64,000 nt of DNA from positions 1,612,001-1,676,000 of the forward strand of contig JACCLO010000003.1 in assembly GCA_029448655.1 (NCBI GenBank), read 5' to 3'. The DNA is from Wolfiporia cocos. Taxonomy: Eukaryota > Basidiomycota > Agaricomycetes > Polyporales > Phaeolaceae. Of this stretch, positions 22,168 through 35,118 are shown in pieces. Numbering within the stretch: the stretch's first letter is position 1; each line of letters opens with the position of its first letter. Below the pieces are notes generated by a model. The model saw only the letters and a list, made by a program, of their open reading frames with translations. It ran no database searches and was not told where the DNA came from. The translations under genes were made by a program, and so were the position numbers.

Positions 22168-22380
22168 TCAACTCAAATGCACCTGCGCATAGATTATCAA
22201 CCAAGATTCTACAGGTGAACGATTCAGATGAGACTTACTCGCTCTACAACCTCATCAACAGTGCGCGCGAGAAGGGTGCTGACTGCTTTCAACAGGGTTA
22301 TGTTGGTGTGGCATGCAGAGAACACTGTTTCGGAGCGCCGAGCCAAGTGTTTGTGGACCCATAGCACACAATCGCTCTCC
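22168..22380 (-). pseudogene. BTB-family C-terminal relic
   Basis: The minus strand shows the last part of a BTB-family gene. It reads 'DCVLWVHKHLARRSETVFSA', then 'CHTNITLLKAVSTLLARTVD' and 'EVVER', then a GTAAGT donor. A 56-nt intron (22183-22238) and a last mini-exon (22168-22182, 'VHLS' and stop) follow. This is the exact tail layout of the intact paralogs; the CxxC pair has become CHTN. The BTB domain itself and the middle of the gene are not readable upstream, so it is a truncated copy. Confidence 0.7.
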
Positions 22381-23239
22381 CTAACCGCGCTTTGTTACAT
22401 TGTCTGACATTCTCCTGGAGAGATGGTGTATAGGGCGACAAATCAATGCAACATATCTTTGCTTGCTATCCGTACTTCAGAGTGAACAACAAATGACTTA
22501 CAGAAGTTGCAAGTCCACAAAGTCGGTGACCGTGATTGTGGCAGTCTGAGGCTATGGTAAGCCTCCTAGAAAATCAGCGAATGAGCATTTGATCGGGTAG
22601 CGCGCTTGACACAGCATTCGAACATGGTCTATGTAATCAAGCCAGATGCTATCGCACAACTTTACCTTGTCCAGCGCGGGAGCGTACTAGGTGCTGTCAA
22701 TAGTCGATGGGGGCTGATAGCGAAACCAGCTACACGAGAGCTGAGAGGCAATCTCGCTCCAATTCATGGTTATATGAGAACACTGATCTTCAAGGCATGT
22801 TGCAATTCAAGGTAGCATCTGTGGAGGATTGTGTAAATATTTTGTTTTTCAGGCAGCATGCAGAGATCTTGGAAGTGACTGGAATACAAACCTTCATGTG
22901 TACATCATACCGGAAGAAGCTGCCAAGGTCAAGAGAAAGGCCAAAATATATCACTGTTCTTACTCAACGCATACAAAGTTTTAACGCGATGTGCACGTAC
23001 TACATGAAGTGCGGAGGCTATGTGGACATGTAAAAAGCGCATTGTAGATATCTACACAACCACAGAATGTGAGACAATGTACTGAACAGTGGAGTCCTGA
23101 ATCCAACCAGATGCAACGTAGAGAAAATCCACTACCCAATTTATTGTTGTAGACTGATGTACTAACGGAGAAAAACCACATTGACACACATTGTGCATCG
23201 AAGGAGGCATGAGCACGAGTTTCAGAGACACCGAACTTG
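22381..23239. other. Intergenic, no gene seen
   Basis: Short frames only. Some of it may be the decayed body of the BTB relic just before it, but I could not align it to the family. Confidence 0.35.
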
Positions 23240-24958
23240 CTACCGCAGCGACTCAAACGGCACCTATTTACGGGACTCAATCACCATAGAACCCGCAATG
23301 GCAGATGGAAGATTTACCTTATTGGCGACTTCATCCACCTTGTCAACAAACTCACATACTATTTGCTTCAAATGCATAGTTGTGGCTAACGTTGACTTGC
23401 GGCACGCTGCACATATACGTGTTGAGTGTGCATCTAACAATTTGCCATAGAGTTCGAGCAAAATGTCTGTGAGCCTGTCTCGGATAGTCAAGCCTCGTGG
23501 TTCTTTCTCGAGCATAGGCCTAACTTTGTCCATGAAAAGTGGGAGCCAGCATAGGGAGCGGCCGGGCCGACACGTAGGCAGCTGACATGTATTGACGACC
23601 CCGTCGGTGTTGATGGTCCGAATGAACCCGAGTCCGTGCCACTCGAGCTTGGGCACCCAATTACTTGTGAGAGCAAGTACCTCGGATTTAACCTCTCTGT
23701 GAAACTGGAGAAGTCGTAATACAGCGCTTGCGGGAACAGTGTCAAAGGACTGCCTCAAAGTGGATTTTGGGCTCCTTTCCTCTACTATCCAAACGGCCAG
23801 ATCTCGCTCGCTGAATGCCTTTGCTGACTCGTAGACAACATCTTTAAAGCCGTGGCGGCAAGCAAGCAGATAGTACGGCTCCGAACCATCGCATCCTTTG
23901 AGCAAATTTATCAACTCATGCCGTAATCGTTTCATCACCATCTGCATAGAATATTTCTTTGCCGCAGTGTAAAGGGCGTCGAATTTGGACAGCAGAATGG
24001 GAGAATCGCATGGATAGCACATACGCAACAGAGTCGAGATGGTCTCGCTCTTCTCTGTCAACTGTAGTAGCGGAAGTGCATTCGAGGATGCGATGCCATT
24101 GTCAGAAGAATCCGGCGAATGTTGATCATAAGGCGTAGGGGATATGCGGAGCAGGCCGGGCGCACCCATATTAAGTATCACGCGATGGACACGAAACTCT
24201 ACCATGTCAGAGGTACGGATGATTATGTCCGCGCCAGGCAAATCATCAAAGGGTGGTGATGCATTGCTGGTAGCGCGAACATCTGGAAGCGGCGTTTGAA
24301 CGGAGCTCTGCTGCTGAGATATATTACTGCCGTGACAGAACGTGTATGGTCGAGGCGTTTTCTTGACCATGCAGAAGTCTAGGAGGCGGATATACGCCTT
24401 CGCAGGAATTGTTTCCAACTCGTCCACGTAGGTTAACCATAACTGTTGGCGCTCGACCTCTTCTGCTGCCTTGGATGCGATGTCCTCCAAATCATGTATG
24501 TACGCAATGGCAAATGTCCGGAGAGGAGATTGACTTGTTTGTGCCTGGATGGCTGCTATCATGAGCTGCGTGGCTTCCTCCATTTCGTATTTTCTTGCTG
24601 CCCCCAGTATATCAGATAGAACGCCTAGATCGGTAGAATCAGGGTCTTTAATAGGGTAGCAAAGACGCATGAGGTTATCGATAATTGCACTTTGTTCCGA
24701 GACATGGACGACAGGGAGTCCATCGCGCTCAGCTACGACCGGGACTCCTTGTTCAGGGCATGGCTGGGGCAAGGAGAACATGCTTTCGAAGAATGGCGAT
24801 GCCTCGGAGAGAATCTGCTTATGCAGACGGAACTCCACGTCGTCGGATGTGATGAACATGACGTCCGCTGACGGTTTGGTGAAGGGGTGGTTGGTGATGG
24901 ATGCCCTGGATGGCCTTCGACCTCCTATCCAATCGCTCTCTGCGTCTGTGCCCGACAT
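23240..24958 (-). CDS. Double-BTB domain protein
   Basis: Exons 23318-24958 and 23240-23263, 54-nt intron, 554 residues. Two BTB units lie in tandem: 'SADVMFITSDDVEFRLHKQI' with 'SPFFESMFSLPQP' and 'LMRLCYPIKDP' (about residues 28-130), and 'GADIIIRTSDMVEFRVHRVI' with 'TISTLLRMCYPCDSPI' (from about residue 240). Each is followed by a helical stretch ('SPLRTFAIAYIHDLEDIASK'; 'PYYLLACRHGFKDVVYESAK'). The C-terminus has the Cys pair CAAC, and the tail exon encodes 'VPFESLR'. The frame is open further upstream to 25243, but that extension is unlike the paralogs and overlaps the neighbour's promoter. Met at 24958 is therefore preferred. It is divergent from VPS9 across 406 nt. Function unknown; paired BTB units suggest a scaffold or an intramolecular dimer. 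Confidence 0.85.
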
Positions 24959-25364
24959 GTCAGGTCCTGTAGCAGGATCAGGAATTGTCGGCGTCGGTCT
25001 TTGATCTGGCGGCGTACTAAATCTGCTAAGATTTATCAATCGTGACCGGCACTTTCGGAACACACACGATAGACCTGATGTGAAAATGGTTTGGTACCTC
25101 AACAGAGAGACAATACTCGCATGAGGTTCGATGGAAGTAATGTCTTTATCGCTGCGCTTGTGAGCCACAGTATGTAAGCGACCACGTAGTATGTTGATCG
25201 GACCACGAGGTAGAGCGCCAAATCTGAGATCGCGCCTCGCCACCTCTGCTGTGTTGCATCATAGCATCTTTCATCCGACGGTCAGTAACAATGCTACAAA
25301 CTGCGGTACAAGCTCAAAACACTCATTGTTATTAGCCCCAAGTACCACACTGTCATATGCCCAC
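24959..25364. promoter_or_regulatory. Divergent promoter region
   Basis: About 400 nt lie between the starts of the double-BTB gene (minus) and VPS9 (plus), so both promoters must be in this stretch unless they reach into coding sequence. No particular factor site was recognised. Confidence 0.4.
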
Positions 25365-28249
25365 ATGCCTATCCCATTAGAATCCCAGTTGCCTTCCGAA
25401 GACTCTGGCCTTGACAAACCGCTGGACGATCTGCACCTGGACGAACGGATAGCCGGAATCCATGTCGACGAGGCCGGAACTGATTCATGGCGGAGTACAC
25501 CTGCACCGCCATCTGCGTCAACTACTGCCGATAGCAGCTCGCACGACCGCTCATTACATACACCGGATCCTGCGATGCTGGACGCGTCGGTGACGAGAGG
25601 CCTTGCAGCTGAACCAGAAGAACAGAGCATCGGGATTGAGAATAAGGATATACTACTGCAGTTTGATCCACTGGCGAGCGCAGAGGAGAAGGCTGCTCAC
25701 GAGGCTTGGACGAGTTCAGAGTCTCACCCTAAGCCCTCGACCCCTGCTGCGCTGGCGAGCTCCTCCACAGACACTGACTCAGTTCCAGAGATCGTGGCGA
25801 GACATTCGGAACCTCTGGAGCAGCCATCTATGACACCTCCTGACATGCCTTCGTCGCCTGCGCCTACATTCCCCGCCCTTGCCGCGATCGCTCGTACATT
25901 CTCTCTACCGATAGGTAACCGCGGCCAAAGACCGCGCTCGCTCGAGATCGCCACCTCTGTTCCATCTCCGGCTACGCTCTCCTCTTTCGCTCAGCAGCAA
26001 TCCGCGCCTGCAACCCAGACCTCCATGCAGGATCGTGCGCCCGGGAGTGGTAGTGCGAGTGGTCGAAGCACGCCGGGAATTAGAGATGCAGAGAGGGACA
26101 GACGGAAACCAGGCGAGCGAGACAACCCACCGTTCGACTTCCAGAGGTTCCTGGAACAGATGAAGCAGAGGAGTGCGGAGCCCGTGGCGAAGTACCTCCG
26201 GTCGTATGTCAGTGCCGTTTTCCTTACACGACTGTCTGCTCACGCCAATACTCTTTAGCTTCCTGAGCAATTTCGCGAAGCGGACGTTCACTGTGGCTGA
26301 TCAAGTCAAGTTGATTAATGATTTCCTCGAAGTAAGCATGGTATCGCGCTGATTGTCGGGCGGCTTGGATGTGACTACATGCGCAACTAGTTCATATCTG
26401 CCCGCATGCGCGAGACGGATGTTTGGCGGAATGCGTCAGATGCCGAGTTTGATAACGCAATGGAGGGCATGGAGAAGCTCGTCATGAACAGACTATATGA
26501 ATTGTGCGTAAAGTACGATATTCCATTGCATATATTGTACTGATATTCCACAGTACGTTCACGCCGCAAGCTGCCCGCATGGTGCCGCCGCGCCCGATCA
26601 CCGTAGATGACCTGGAACGGGATCGAGTTCTCTCGCAACGGGTAGCGCTTTTCCGGTGGCTCGAGCCGAAGCATCTGGATGTTCCTGAAGGCGACGGCGC
26701 TGAGGGTTTCCTAATGTTTGCGCAACAAGGTAATCCAGAGTGCCATTCAAATGTGCAGTTGACGAGAGATTGACGACACATCCATGACCCAATATCAATG
26801 GTAATCAGAGCTGCTCAAAATCAACCACTACAAGGCGCCGCGCGACAAACTCATCTGTATCCTGAACTGCTGCAAGGTCATCTTCGGTCCGCTCTCCGTC
26901 ACCTGACTTGCATATCGATTTTGATGTAGCATATCTGCTTGTTCGTTGGTCAATTTAGGCATGCTGCGACATTTACGCAAAGAAGAAGGGGCAGATACAT
27001 TTGTCCCGGTCCTGATTTATATCGTTCTGAAGGCAAGCCCTCCGCATCTACTCTCCAACGTCGAGTATGTGTTTCTGATGGGGACTCGTCGACGGAGCTG
27101 AGTACCTGTATTAGGTTTATTAACCGTTTCCGAAATCCTGCGAAGCTCCAGAGTGAGGCGGGGTACTACCTATCAAGTCTTGTGAGCGTCTTCACACAAC
27201 TCATTTCAACCAACTGACTGGTATAGATGGGCGCAGTGTCGTTCATCGAGACGATGGATCATACATCGTTGTCAAACATTACTCAGGAGGAATTTGAGCA
27301 GTAAGGAATACAAGAACATATTTACTCATTCACTCAAACTGTCTTCAGGAATGTGGAGTCTTCAGTACAATCGCTCTCAAGTAGCGAATCCGAAACACCG
27401 GAATCGCCGACTCCACCCATGGTCATGTCGCCATCAATACCCGCGGGCTCCCTTCCATCCTCACATTCAGGAGAAGAATCGGCGCAGCCTCTCGCACTCT
27501 CCGCTCCTGCACAAGCATTCAGCGAAGACGCGCGCCGCTTCCTGCAGAAGACTGGCGACACCTTCTCCAAACCGCTGAATGCCCTTAGCCGCATCTTCAA
27601 CGAGGTGCTCGACAACGCAGAAGAATCGCTCTCGTCTATACCCTCGCCATTCACGCCCGTCGACCCTGCGCGCGACCAGCAGCATCGCCAGCAGCAGATC
27701 GAGCAGGACCATCGGCTTGCTCAGTCACTCGGGCTAGGTGTGCTCCAGACGCCCGCGCGAGCGGGAGAGTATAGTCGGCAATCGAGTGGGTATGGCCCCG
27801 GGATGCAGACGCCGTACAAGCCCCGTGTACGACGGGCACCGCCTTCGCCACACTCATCCGTCCGGTCTGCTAGCCCTTATCAGCAGCCTCCCTACGGCGA
27901 GAGCACCCCCGTCCGCCAGCGAGGCCCGGGCGGCCCTTATACCAACCAGCCATTGACCATGGGCCCATCGCAGAGCACACCCATGGCCCAGCATACTAGA
28001 CCGAACTCCCAGGACCTTCGCCCGCCCTCGGCGCATGTGTCGCGGACGCCGACGCCGAACTTGGACTTGGCGGGGCTGCAGGACGAGATCGACCATGCGC
28101 ATGAGAGAGCGGCCGTGGCTGCGCGGGATACGCTTAGGCAGATTTTCCCGACAACGGACTCGGAGATCATGGACTGGGTGTTGGAGGCAAACGAGGGAGA
28201 CCTTGGGAAGAGTATCGAAGCGTTGTTAGAGATGAATAGCGGCTCGTGA
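25365..28249 (+). CDS. VPS9: VPS9-domain Rab5 GEF with C-terminal CUE domain
   Basis: Nine exons: 25365-26203, 26259-26331, 26391-26503, 26554-26729, 26809-26886, 26959-27064, 27115-27181, 27227-27300, 27349-28249; 808 residues. The protein loads GTP on Rab5/Vps21-type GTPases and drives endosome and vacuole traffic. A disordered N-terminus of about 260 residues leads into a helical bundle ('[20 protein letters not shown]'). The VPS9 domain follows: '[20 protein letters not shown]', '[20 protein letters not shown]', 'LLSNVEFINRF', '[20 protein letters not shown]'. After a Ser/Pro-rich linker the last 45 residues form a CUE domain ('[20 protein letters not shown]', '[13 protein letters not shown]') that binds ubiquitin. 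Domain order matches yeast Vps9, with a longer linker. All eight introns are 45-79 nt. The start at 25365 lies in a frame open from 25191; residues before it look non-coding. Confidence 0.93.
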
Positions 28250-28656
28250 ACGAATCCGAGTCCTTGATGTCCTGTATGATGGAACTAGATTACTATCCAA
28301 TGCAGCGCAAATATTGATTAATTGATTCTTCGGAGAATTGGTTTGCGCTGCATTAACAGCGCCTGAACGAAAAGACCGGAATACGACTTATGAGAGTCGG
28401 TGCCGTACATATTGCTCATCTTCTCACGCTGCATCACCAAGGACAGTACAAAAGGAGTCTCGCTTACATACTATGACGTGAAAGGGAAAATGAAATGGGT
28501 CAAATATTCCACCTAGGGGAATGTGCGTTATTTAACTCCACTCCGTAATGTCTCTGAAGTGCATGTTGCTTGCAGGACAATCAACATGTCAGCGTCTGCG
28601 CATCTTTAGTGACATTCGAGATCGCGACCAATCAAGCATCTTCCACGGTTGATGTC
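28250..28656. other. Convergent intergenic region
   Basis: It holds the 3' ends of VPS9 and the next double-BTB gene. Nothing else recognised. Confidence 0.4.
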
Positions 28657-30334
28657 TCACGAAGGCGGCTTGACACTGCTATAGCACAGTTCAATCTAGT
28701 CTGGATTAACACATGCCGAAGAGACCACGAAAATGTGAACAATTTACCTTAGAAGTGACCTCGTTGACGCTTTCTCCCAACTGCTCAAGTAGCGCGCAGA
28801 TACGGCCTGGATTGGCTCCGTTACAATTGTTACAGCATTGTGAGGTCAGCCGAGCCATCTCCACAAGCAACTCCCCTCCAATCACCGTGGTCTTCGACGG
28901 CCGCTTTGCCACTGCCTTGATTTTATCCCTGAAAGCCGCTGTCCAGGCTGGGTCAGGGTTAGTCGGAGCCCGACCCCTCTGGACTGAACCGGTCGGAACT
29001 GTTGACACAGGGATACACTGTGAAGCGCTCCACCACTTAAACTCGCTGCTTGAGAACACTTCGCTAAATGGTGAAGCAAGTGCTTCAACCGCAGCAGCAC
29101 ACTTTCCGTGATATTCTAATAATCGGAAGTATGCTGCCGCAGTTGCTTCCTCCATTTCTGCGACATACGTGGTCTTCAATTTGTCAATAGTGTACGACAA
29201 CAGCACTCTAGCAGATTGCGTGGCATATTCCTTGAGCCCACGAGAAGATGCCAGGAAATAGAAGCCAAATGGGTTGGCAAATACGAGATCCTCGGCAGAT
29301 TGCCGCAGGATGTACGAGACTTTGTCTATCTCGTATTTCTCAGCTGCCTCTAGCAGCAACAACATGGTGCGCATGTCATGGAGAGGCGGAGGGACTCCTG
29401 GATAACAAAGCTGAAGGAGAGGCTTTAACACGTTGCTGTCGAGCTGTACAGGTACGACTGGTGGTGATGGGCCGGGAATAATACCTTGTTCGCCTCTGCT
29501 CGCTGCGGCTTGAATTTCTCTCTTGAGGACGGGGGATGCAAGTTCTATGATATTTTGATATACGTGAAATTGCATCATGTCAAGACTTTCGAGGATGAGG
29601 TCGGTGCCGGCGTAATCGAAAGGGAAAGGTGCACTTCGAGGCTCAGGAATAGTGTGTTGGAGTGGATTCTGCCCACCACTGCTAGAAGGACGAGCACCGG
29701 TATTGTGACAGAAATTGCTGATTTGGGACGATTTATGGGCTCCCAGTCTTTGAAGTTGCATGAGCCTATAGTAGCAGCCCGCCGATATAGTCTCGAATTC
29801 CAATAGGTAAGACCCCACGACGACATTGCACTTGACGGCATGCGTGGCAGCCTCCCTCGCCAAATTCTCTCGGCCGTGCCTGCAAGCGATGGCGTACACT
29901 AGCAAGGGTTTCGATTGTATGAAGGATGCCATGATCTTCTCGAGGAAAGCGAGAGCGACCCGTATTTCATACTTGCAAGCGGCCTCCATCACGTTACCGG
30001 CATGTCTCGGGCTCATGATGACAGGATCGTCTATAGGGTAACAAATCCGCAACAGGGCCTCGATGGTGGTGCTGTCTTCCATGACAGGTACTACCTGTAA
30101 GTCCTTGTCTGCAGCGGCAGGTTGTGGTAAGGAGAACATGGACTGGAAGAAAGGGGATGCCAACGATAGGATGATGCGGTGTACGCGGAAATCCGTGTTG
30201 TCACAGGTGCGTATGACCACATCAGCATCAGTCCTGTCAAAGGGAGAAGGAGCAGGTTTGGCAGGCGCTCCATTGACTGTCGACATATCGCGCGGCAGCG
30301 GGTAATCCACAGTGCTAGTGCGCTTGGCTTCCAA
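28657..30334 (-). CDS. Double-BTB domain protein
   Basis: Exons 28748-30334 and 28657-28695, 52-nt intron, 541 residues (525 if the second Met at 30286 is used). The first BTB reads 'DADVVIRTCDNTDFRVHRII', 'SPFFQSMFSLPQPAAADKDL', 'LLRICYPIDDPVI'. The second starts near residue 243 with 'GTDLILESLDMMQFHVYQNI' and has 'LLQLCYPGVPPPL'. Between them, 'SAGCYYRLMQLQRLGAHK' is nearly the same as in the genes at 40625 and 47383. The C-terminus has Cys pair CNNC and ends 'VNEVTSK'. The tail exon gives 'IELCYSSVKPPS'. It is most like the gene at 40625-42184 (same DMMQFHVY core and ACTAG|ATTGA splice acceptor context), so the two are probably recent duplicates now on opposite strands. Function unknown. 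Confidence 0.85.
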
Positions 30335-30676
30335 AGGCTTAAGCCTTAGAACAGACTTTCACTAGAAGATCACCACATACCTCGCTGGGAAAATCTACAA
30401 GCAGATCAAACCCCAAGTCACGGCGGACAGTGGTGCGCTCAGCCGATGCACCGTTGGAGATGCGGTATCGATCAGATATAATATATCAAACTTATCAGCA
30501 CTATACTGCAAGAAGCCGGTCACAAAGTCGTGACAAAACGAGCTTCACATTAGCGCTTCCGACTGCATGAAGATCCTAGTTTTCGCCCACTGCATTCACG
30601 GCAGCACAAAACAGTATACATGTAATCCAGGCCAGTAACATTGCTAGCGAAGATCCAATCCATCGCTCCTGCTAAG
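30335..30676. other. Intergenic between two minus-strand BTB genes
   Basis: Short spacer holding the promoter of the preceding gene and the 3' end of the next. No coding sequence. Confidence 0.4.
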
Positions 30677-32327
30677 TCAAATTACGGGTTCGAAAGCCTG
30701 CCGAACCTGATTTTACATATCAGTATGCTATATGCAAACGAGTCGATGTTGGAGCTCCAACCTTCGAAGTCGCTTCATCTATCTTCTTGCCAACATTGTG
30801 CACTAACGTTCTGAGGCGATCAGGATCGATCGCTTTGCAGGCAACACAACAACCGAAGACCTTCGGCGTAAGCTTCAGCAATGTTCCTGCATCGGTGACA
30901 GTACGGGATGATGGCTTCTTGACTGCCGCTGTCACTGACTCTTGTATAAATTGGCTGAGCCACGGAGGACTCGCAGGTCCGGATATCGATACGCAAGAAT
31001 TGAACGAGGTAGAACTCAACGAGGTAGAACTGAACCGGTTGAACTGAACCGGGCAATAGAGCGATCGTATCTCATCATCTGGTATCCAGTCCTTGACCAA
31101 TGATCCACACTTATTGATGGCTTCGCTGCACTGTATGTGAAACTGCAGAAGGCGGAAATAGGGACCTGCGGTCACAGTTTCCATATCGTCCACGTACGTC
31201 GATTGGAGCTTGTCAATTGTCCGCTCCAACAAGAGGTTGGCCGATTTCACCGCATGCTCCTTCTGTCTGTGAGAAGCTGCAAGGAGATAGGAGCGGAGGG
31301 GATCTGACGACATGAGGTCCTCCAGCTGCTGTTCTAAAATGTGTACAGCCCTCTTGATCTTGAACTTGTGAGAAGCTTCTAGCACGGAGAAGAAGAGGCG
31401 GTGATTGTTGAGGGGGGGCAAATCGATGGGATAACAGAGTCGTAGGAGTAACTCTAGTGAGGCACTATTCTCCGAAATGTAAACGATGGGCAACGCCTGC
31501 ACACCCGCACTTCGCTGACCCACTTCCTGTTTGACCATCTCGCTGAGAACTGGGGAGGAGAGTGTGATAATAACCTTGTGCACTCGAAAGCGTGTCAAGT
31601 CGGAGCTCTCCAGCACCAGGTCAGCATCAGGCGAATCGAAGGGAGCAGACGCATTTTGTGGTCCAGATGAGACACGTGGGGAACTATACGGTGCGCCACC
31701 ACTACGTGGGCGAGAAATGAGACGGCAGAAGATGGGACGAACTACGAAAGACTTCCTGCTTCTCCTCGATTGCAGATCTATTAATCGATGGTAACAGCCA
31801 GCGGATATTTCCTCGATTTCGGGAATGTAAATTCCCTTCACGAGATCATGAGTGATTGCATGTGCAGCCGCTCGCTGCGCCAGTGTTTCGAGACTGTTTT
31901 TACAGGCGATAGCATACACGGCTAGGGAATGTGATGATATGAATGTTGTCATTATCTTGTCCATGGAGAGTATAGCTACGGCAAGCTCGTATTTGTGAGC
32001 TGCTTCCAGGACGGCGCGAGCTTGCTTGAGGGTGGATATAGAGGGGTCTGCCACAGGATAGCACAAACGCAGCAATATGTCAACTGTTTCGCCGTCCTCA
32101 GTGACATCGATGTCCCGAGCAACTTCGGAGGAGTCGGCCGATTGCGGTAGGGAAAACATTGATTTGAAAAAGGGAGAAGCAATGGATAGGATTTGGCGGT
32201 AAACGCGAAATCTGACTTTGTCCGAGGAGCATAATGTCACATCCGCGTCCTCCAGATCGAACGGATAGCGTGCAGGTTTCATAGCTGGGACAGATGCACT
32301 AGGCTGAGCAGCAGTCGTGCCTGACAT
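30677..32327 (-). CDS. Double-BTB domain protein
   Basis: Exons 30762-32327 and 30677-30706, 55-nt intron, 531 residues. First BTB: 'DADVTLCSSDKVRFRVYRQI', 'SPFFKSMFSLPQSADSSEVA', 'LLRLCYPVADPSI'. Second from about residue 232: 'DADLVLESSDLTRFRVHKVI', 'LELLLRLCYPIDLPPL'. The linker has 'SAGCYHRLIDLQ', shared with the sister genes. Near the C-terminus 'CCVACKAIDPDRLRTLV' keeps the Cys pair. The donor before the tail exon is GTTGGA, weaker than in the paralogs, but the intron length and the tail exon ('VRQAFEPVI') fit. If the intron were retained the protein would instead end 'VGAPTSTRLHIAY', so both products are possible. It lies head-to-tail with the gene at 28657, consistent with tandem duplication. 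Confidence 0.83.
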
Positions 32328-35118
32328 TGTGAGGGTCCACGACTCTGCGAGATTGAAGTGAAATGTAAGGCATTTTCAGACCAGTACGCTAGCATAGATC
32401 GGCCTGATGATTATACGCACCCAGCAGTGGCGCAAGGTATGTACGGTCGCGTATTGTTGAAAGGCGACCTTGAGACTGCGGCTGCTGCTATCTGATCGCA
32501 ATCCACATCGTAACATTGCGAAGCAGGTCACAGGCGCACATGTCATGTGCACACCGGCTCACAAATGGATCGGACCTTACGCGCATACGCCTTAGGCCTA
32601 CATGTCAAGCTTCAAAGCTTGAATGTTCAGCTCATTTCGGATGGAGCTTTGGTCGTGTTATTCCTACGTGAGGTACCTACATGGGCAATCGAGCGTAACG
32701 GTGTGGTGGGAGCCGGTATGACGACGACGTTACAAAGGTCCCATGGAGCGTCACATTAATTGTCCTGCAGTTGCAATTTTGACGAGAGTCTTGCACGAGA
32801 AAATGGTGCAAGATGCGCGTAAGCATTTTTTGCGCACTGCTGCGACGACATGGCGACGATTGAAGCCTGATGCTCGCTACAGGCTGGTACTGAAAGTAAG
32901 CTGCGAGTGACAACGAGAGCTAACCTCCCTGCTTGCCAGGTCGCTACGTAATGCCGAGGGGAATTGGTGATAGACATTCGCGAGCTAGACCCACCGGCCA
33001 TTAGTCAGGGTCAATAACATTTGGCACGCGTTTGTGGCCGGTCGGTCGACAGCCACTGCCGGAATGAAGGCACCAGATTGCTAATTTCTTTAGTCTCAGA
33101 ATGTTCATTTCCATGCAAGGCAGACGTGCTGACACAACCATAAAGCCATATATTGGCATCGCCGTATCGCGGGTCCGTGCTGGACGGGTTGCGGTGGCCA
33201 GAACCGGAGCGCTGCATCCCGAGAGCGGCGCGAGGTCACGATGGTTGCGACAGCGGGAACGCGAGGCCATCCCAGGACCCGGCTGTCGCGCGCAGTGTCT
33301 AGCCATGACATCAGTGGTCGCAATACGAAATAGCCCACCCGAGTAACCGTTGAGGCCATCAGTGGCAGTGGCCGAAAGATCCGCCGCCACAGATGCGACC
33401 GCTGCGCGGCGTGTGGTACCCCGCGTCCCCCGCACCCCGTTACCCCGCATTTGGGCTGCGCGGGTCACGAGGCGCGGAGAGGCGCCGGCTACGCAGCGGC
33501 GCAATCTTGGAACGGGGCGCTGGGCAGGTGCGTGGGGAGGCCGGAGAGTCATGCGGGCGGAGGAAGGGAGGCCCTCTGCCCATTTCTCGTCATCGGATTG
33601 AAAGACCCCGCTGCGAGGCGTCCGCTGAGCGGTGGGGAGTCACGATGGCGCGGCCTTTTACGCGAGATGCACAGGATGCTGTGGCGGGAGGCGACCTGCA
33701 GACTCGGTGCCGCACGAGAGACAAAGGGCCCGCGGGTCACACGGGGCGAGCGGCGGCACAGCGCGGGGTCGGAAGTCGCTGTGGAGAGCGGGGTCAGATT
33801 TGGGGAGATTGACGAGGGCAGAAGCAGTGAGCCGGCCAGAGAAGATCGGGAGTGATCGAGTCGTATCTAGTTCAGCCCCTGCGTCGCATGCGCTCAGGCT
33901 ACCGGGGATCGGCGCGGGGGCAGCAGCGACCGCAGGGCGTGACAAGATCCGAGTAACCACGAAGCCGTGTTCTGATGACGCAGTTCATCTGGCAGATGGT
34001 TCAGGTGAAATAATGCACAGTGCGAAAGGCCTGGATATATGGACGCGAGCCCCAGGACGCGCGAAGCGGGAAGGGTGGAGGGTATGATGACAGCGTTCAG
34101 GAACAGCAGCACGCCTGTGGGCGTATCTGCCCCGCGGGCTGGGGCGCAGCCACTGACTTCGGCAGGCAGGCCGCTTGATCCGGATGGCAACCGCGATCAT
34201 TTGGTGGTTCGTCCATCCAGAAGAACCCACGGTCGTTGTACTTCTCTGCGGCTCGCTCGCTGGGATATAGGCGCTCGTTCCCAGACTGCACTCTTCGGCC
34301 TGTAATAATTGGCTGCGCCACCGCTGCGCAAGAGTCAGAAGCCAGACTCGAAATGTGACTACGACGGGCGCTGGTGTCTTCGACCGCTCGGACGGTGCTT
34401 GCTGGGCACATGTGCGACAGCTCGGAGAGATCCAGACGGAGGCTCATGTGAAACGAAAAGCGAGCATGATCCGCATGCGCGCCGCGTCCAATCGATGTTC
34501 CTGTTGCTGTGCGAGTCGCCCGGCCGCAAAGCGGCGCATTTGACCGTGCGAGGCAAGTGGGCGCACCTCGGCAAAAATGGAGGTCCGTGTCGGACCGTGG
34601 CGACCAATCCTCGCCCCAGCCGCACAGAAAAAAAAAACGACGGGCTCGCATCGATTGCCGCGAACAAAAGGAGGCCAGCAAGGCCGCACGGATGGAGAAG
34701 GCGAGGGCAGAGATTTTGCGGCAGAAATGCAGGGCCGCCGCTGTCGATGGCGCGCACGTGGCGGTGCCTCGGGAAGGAGCGGGCTCGGCCGTCACGGTCA
34801 CGCGCACGCTCACTCGGTCACACTGGCGACCGCTATCCATATCCGCCCCACTCTTTCGCAACTCTCCCTTCATGCCGTCTCTGCCCTCGCTCTGAACACC
34901 GACAACAACGCCCTCTGCTGTGCACGCAGCGCCCCCGGCACACGAGCCGCACCGCACCACCTGCTGTTGTATTCTAGCCTCCTTTTTTCTGCTCGGCTCC
35001 CCGCGCGCAGGCCTGCTTCATTTCGGAGCGTTTGCGCCTCGATCTTGTCTGTACAACACCACCTTCGCCCGGGCAAACCGCCCCCCTTTTGCCCACCATT
35101 CTCTCCCAACACCCCACG
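32328..35118. other. Long intergenic region, G/C-rich from about 33.2 kb
   Basis: No gene recognised in 2.8 kb. From about 33180 to 35000 the sequence becomes clearly more G/C-rich, and many overlapping frames stay open on both strands by composition alone. None carries a motif. The last 200 nt are C/T-rich, typical of a fungal leader, and belong to the REG1-like gene. I could not see a repeat unit. Confidence 0.4.

Noticed and set aside
25191..25364. N-terminal extension of VPS9 or of the divergent BTB gene
   Set aside because: Both frames are open here, but each extension is unlike its family and they overlap each other on opposite strands, so the later Met was used for both.
33632..34960. 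Several 80-290 codon frames on both strands in the G/C-rich block
   Set aside because: They overlap each other, have low-complexity Arg/Ala/Gly content and match no family; open by composition.
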